Of a stretch of 64,000 nt of DNA, positions 62,319 through 64,000 are shown one piece after another. The notes under the pieces were generated by a model, which was not told where the DNA came from, did not search any database, and saw only the letters and a program-made list of their open reading frames with translations. This stretch comes from Bacteroidota bacterium. GTDB lineage: Bacteria; Bacteroidota; Bacteroidia; UKL13-3. Location of the stretch: positions 62,001 to 126,000 of the forward strand of contig JAIXSO010000014.1 in assembly GCA_027484685.1 (NCBI GenBank). The letters are read 5' to 3'. Each line of letters begins with the position of its first letter. The first letter of the stretch is position 1. A program made the translations under genes and the position numbers.

Positions 62319-64000
62319 ATGCTTACATCATTAACCATTATCAATTCGAAAGTATATGGCAAAGCCGAAATACGATTTAACGATTGCGATAGTTTACAAT
62401 TAGTTGGACCAAATAATATTGGAAAGTCAACCTTAATTTATGCCCTCAATTTTTTATTTATTATTGATGGAAATAAAATGACTTTTAGCGGAAACAGGCG
62501 TGGTGACAAAGAAACCATTCACCATTATTTCCCAAACCCCAACCAAAGCTACATTGTATTTGAAGTGTTTAAAAAAGCATATTACTGTATTTTGTTAAAA
62601 CGCGATGGTGAAGGAAATTTAGAATATTATAAATACCAAAGCGATTATAAAGAAAGTCATTACGTGGACGCTGAAAAACGCTTGATGAAGTTTGATGAAG
62701 TACAAGCTAATTTGGCGAGCGAAGGCATTACTTTAGAAGCATTTAAAGATAAACGTGAGGTGTTTAACTTTGTGTACCAACGTGGACGCAGAAATAATGG
62801 TGTAGTTTGGTTAGACGACAATGTAAAAAGCGATGGTTTAAGCAATAATTTTTCGAAAATTTATAGGTACTTAATCAATACCAAGTTAATTACCAATAAA
62901 AACCTGAAAGAGGCTTTAATTATAGCCGATAACAGAGAAAACGAATCGTTAAATTTTAGCCAAAAAAATAAAAAAGATATATATGATTTACGTAAAATCA
63001 ATAATGAAATACGTAATCTAAAATCGGTTAAAAACGAGTTTGATGATTTTAGAGAAGTGGTAAGTCAGTACAGTGCTAAAACTAAAATTATTAGCCAATT
63101 ATATGCTGCGTTTACCCAAAATTACGAACATACTTTACCAAGTTTACAAGCTCAATTGGTTGATAAAACCCAAACCAGAGCTAAAATAAACACCGAAATT
63201 CATGAAGATTTAAATCCTAAAAAATCGGAGTTAGATAGAAAAATTGGGGGTAAAGATGCTGAAATTCAAAACGAAGCAATTAAGGTTAACGAAAAAGAAG
63301 TGGAGCTAAAAACCATTAACTCGTTTGAGCCTGAAAAAATGCTGAACGAGAGTTTAGCCAATTACGATAAAAAACGTAAGGAAATAGAAAGTCGTTTAAC
63401 CATGATTGATATTCAAAAACTGAATTCAAAACAAATTGAATACAGGGTAATGAATTTAAAAAATCAGGTAAACAGTTTTGAAAACCAAATAAAAAACTAT
63501 AGCGACTTATTAATTAATAAAATTAGTGGTAATAAAGAAAACCGCAAACTATTAAATGCTATTTTAAGTGAACAGGTTAAAGCATTACCGGGCGACCAAG
63601 TAATAAAAGCCATTCATAAAATTAGCGATTCGCTCAAAATTTTTGATGGTGAAATTGATATTTCGAAAAACATTGTTCAAAAAGATTTTGAAAGCATTGA
63701 AGAAATAACAGAAAAACTAAATCAAGCTAAAACGGAACTAAAAAGTCAAGAACAATTGCTTGAAACGGTTAAAGATATTGAAAAATCGCAAAGCGAATTG
63801 CAAACCATTTTAACCGAAATAGATACAATTAAAGTAAAGCTACAAAAAATAAAAAGTAAGCCGTCTTTAATAAAAACTATTGAAAAAATGAAAGCTGTGA
63901 TTGCTACTTTAAATACCGAAAAAGAGCAATTTGAAACAGATCAAAAAGCCATTAGCAAAAAGATTGCACAAAAATCAAACGAGCTAAACGATATAAACGA
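62319..64000 (+). CDS. SMC/RecF-like coiled-coil ATPase (3' end outside window)
   Basis: The frame opens with ATG at 62319 and stays open to the right edge (about 560 codons). The N-terminal head has MLTSLTIINSKVYGKAEI and Walker A VGPNNIGKSTLIYALNFLF, then FYYQRGRR-like and KTIHHYF regions. From about residue 225 a long coiled coil begins, rich in Lys/Glu/Asn heptads (NNEIRNLKSVKNEFDD). This is the layout of SbcC/RecN/SMC-type ATPases. Several defence systems use such an ATPase, but its partners and C-terminal half lie outside the window, so no system is assigned. Confidence 0.8.
   Translation, partial: MLTSLTIINSKVYGKAEIRFNDCDSLQLVGPNNIGKSTLIYALNFLFIIDGNKMTFSGNRRGDKETIHHYFPNPNQSYIVFEVFKKAYYCILLKRDGEGNLEYYKYQSDYKESHYVDAEKRLMKFDEVQANLASEGITLEAFKDKREVFNFVYQRGRRNNGVVWLDDNVKSDGLSNNFSKIYRYLINTKLITNKNLKEALIIADNRENESLNFSQKNKKDIYDLRKINNEIRNLKSVKNEFDDFREVVSQYSAKTKIISQLYAAFTQNYEHTLPSLQAQLVDKTQTRAKINTEIHEDLNPKKSELDRKIGGKDAEIQNEAIKVNEKEVELKTINSFEPEKMLNESLANYDKKRKEIESRLTMIDIQKLNSKQIEYRVMNLKNQVNSFENQIKNYSDLLINKISGNKENRKLLNAILSEQVKALPGDQVIKAIHKISDSLKIFDGEIDISKNIVQKDFESIEEITEKLNQAKTELKSQEQLLETVKDIEKSQSELQTILTEIDTIKVKLQKIKSKPSLIKTIEKMKAVIATLNTEKEQFETDQKAISKKIAQKSNELNDIN

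Overview
The window is an AT-rich chromosomal segment from a member of the Bacteroidota. The evidence is four proteins with type IX secretion (T9SS) C-terminal sorting signals, a DUF3078 protein, a complex I cluster with the short NuoG known from this phylum, no obvious Shine-Dalgarno sequences, and several promoter-like TAnnTTTG elements placed just upstream of start codons. No rRNA, tRNA, CRISPR array, transposase or integrase was recognised, and I could not place the organism below phylum.

Layout. (1) 1-8.9 kb: the end of a MoxR/magnesium-chelatase-like AAA+ ATPase, a DUF3078 protein, an O-methyltransferase-like enzyme and a large alpha-2-macroglobulin with an intact CxEQ thioester motif. 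(2) 8.9-23 kb: an accessory region. Three very large minus-strand genes look like antiphage defence: an SF1 helicase with a Vsr/DUF559-like nuclease, an HsdR-like nuclease fused to a P-loop ATPase, and an Avs-like STAND NTPase with an N-terminal PD-(D/E)XK nuclease. The spacers are full of structured repeats, including an attC-like foldback, a chain of three hairpins, direct repeats on both sides of the STAND gene, and the last 20 codons of a deleted T9SS adhesin gene. (3) 23-31.5 kb: two tandem paralogous PKD-repeat adhesins with the same T9SS tail; the second carries a one-base frameshift and an internal duplication of about 510 bp. A second tail remnant lies between them. (4) 31.5-39 kb: an AlkC-type DNA glycosylase, a repeat-filled spacer, a small lipoprotein, a secreted T9SS protein, holA, a stand-alone HsdR-N-like nuclease domain and a glycosyltransferase.

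(5) 39-48.5 kb: a cysteine desulfurase followed by nuoABCDEF, two small unknown genes, and nuoGHI. The first small gene is bracketed by two near-identical 63-bp palindromes. nuoJKLMN do not follow, so the pump modules must lie elsewhere. The desulfurase could supply sulfur for the many Fe-S clusters of this complex. (6) 48.5-58.9 kb: a membrane protein, an SH3 lipoprotein, a three-gene envelope cluster (L,D-transpeptidase-like, caspase-like and NlpC/P60-like proteins), a DUF4143 ATPase, a metallophosphoesterase, a VOC protein, a T9SS type B protein, a cupin, a rhomboid-like protein and an outer-membrane protein. (7) 59-64 kb: serC and serA of serine biosynthesis, separated by a four-helix-bundle gene, then a small unknown gene and the start of a large SMC/RecF-like coiled-coil ATPase that runs off the right edge.

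The best candidates for something new are the 9.6-22.3 kb defence cluster with its structured spacers, the secreted transpeptidase/caspase-like/NlpC triad at 50.4-52.5 kb, and the repeat-bracketed mini-gene inside the nuo operon.
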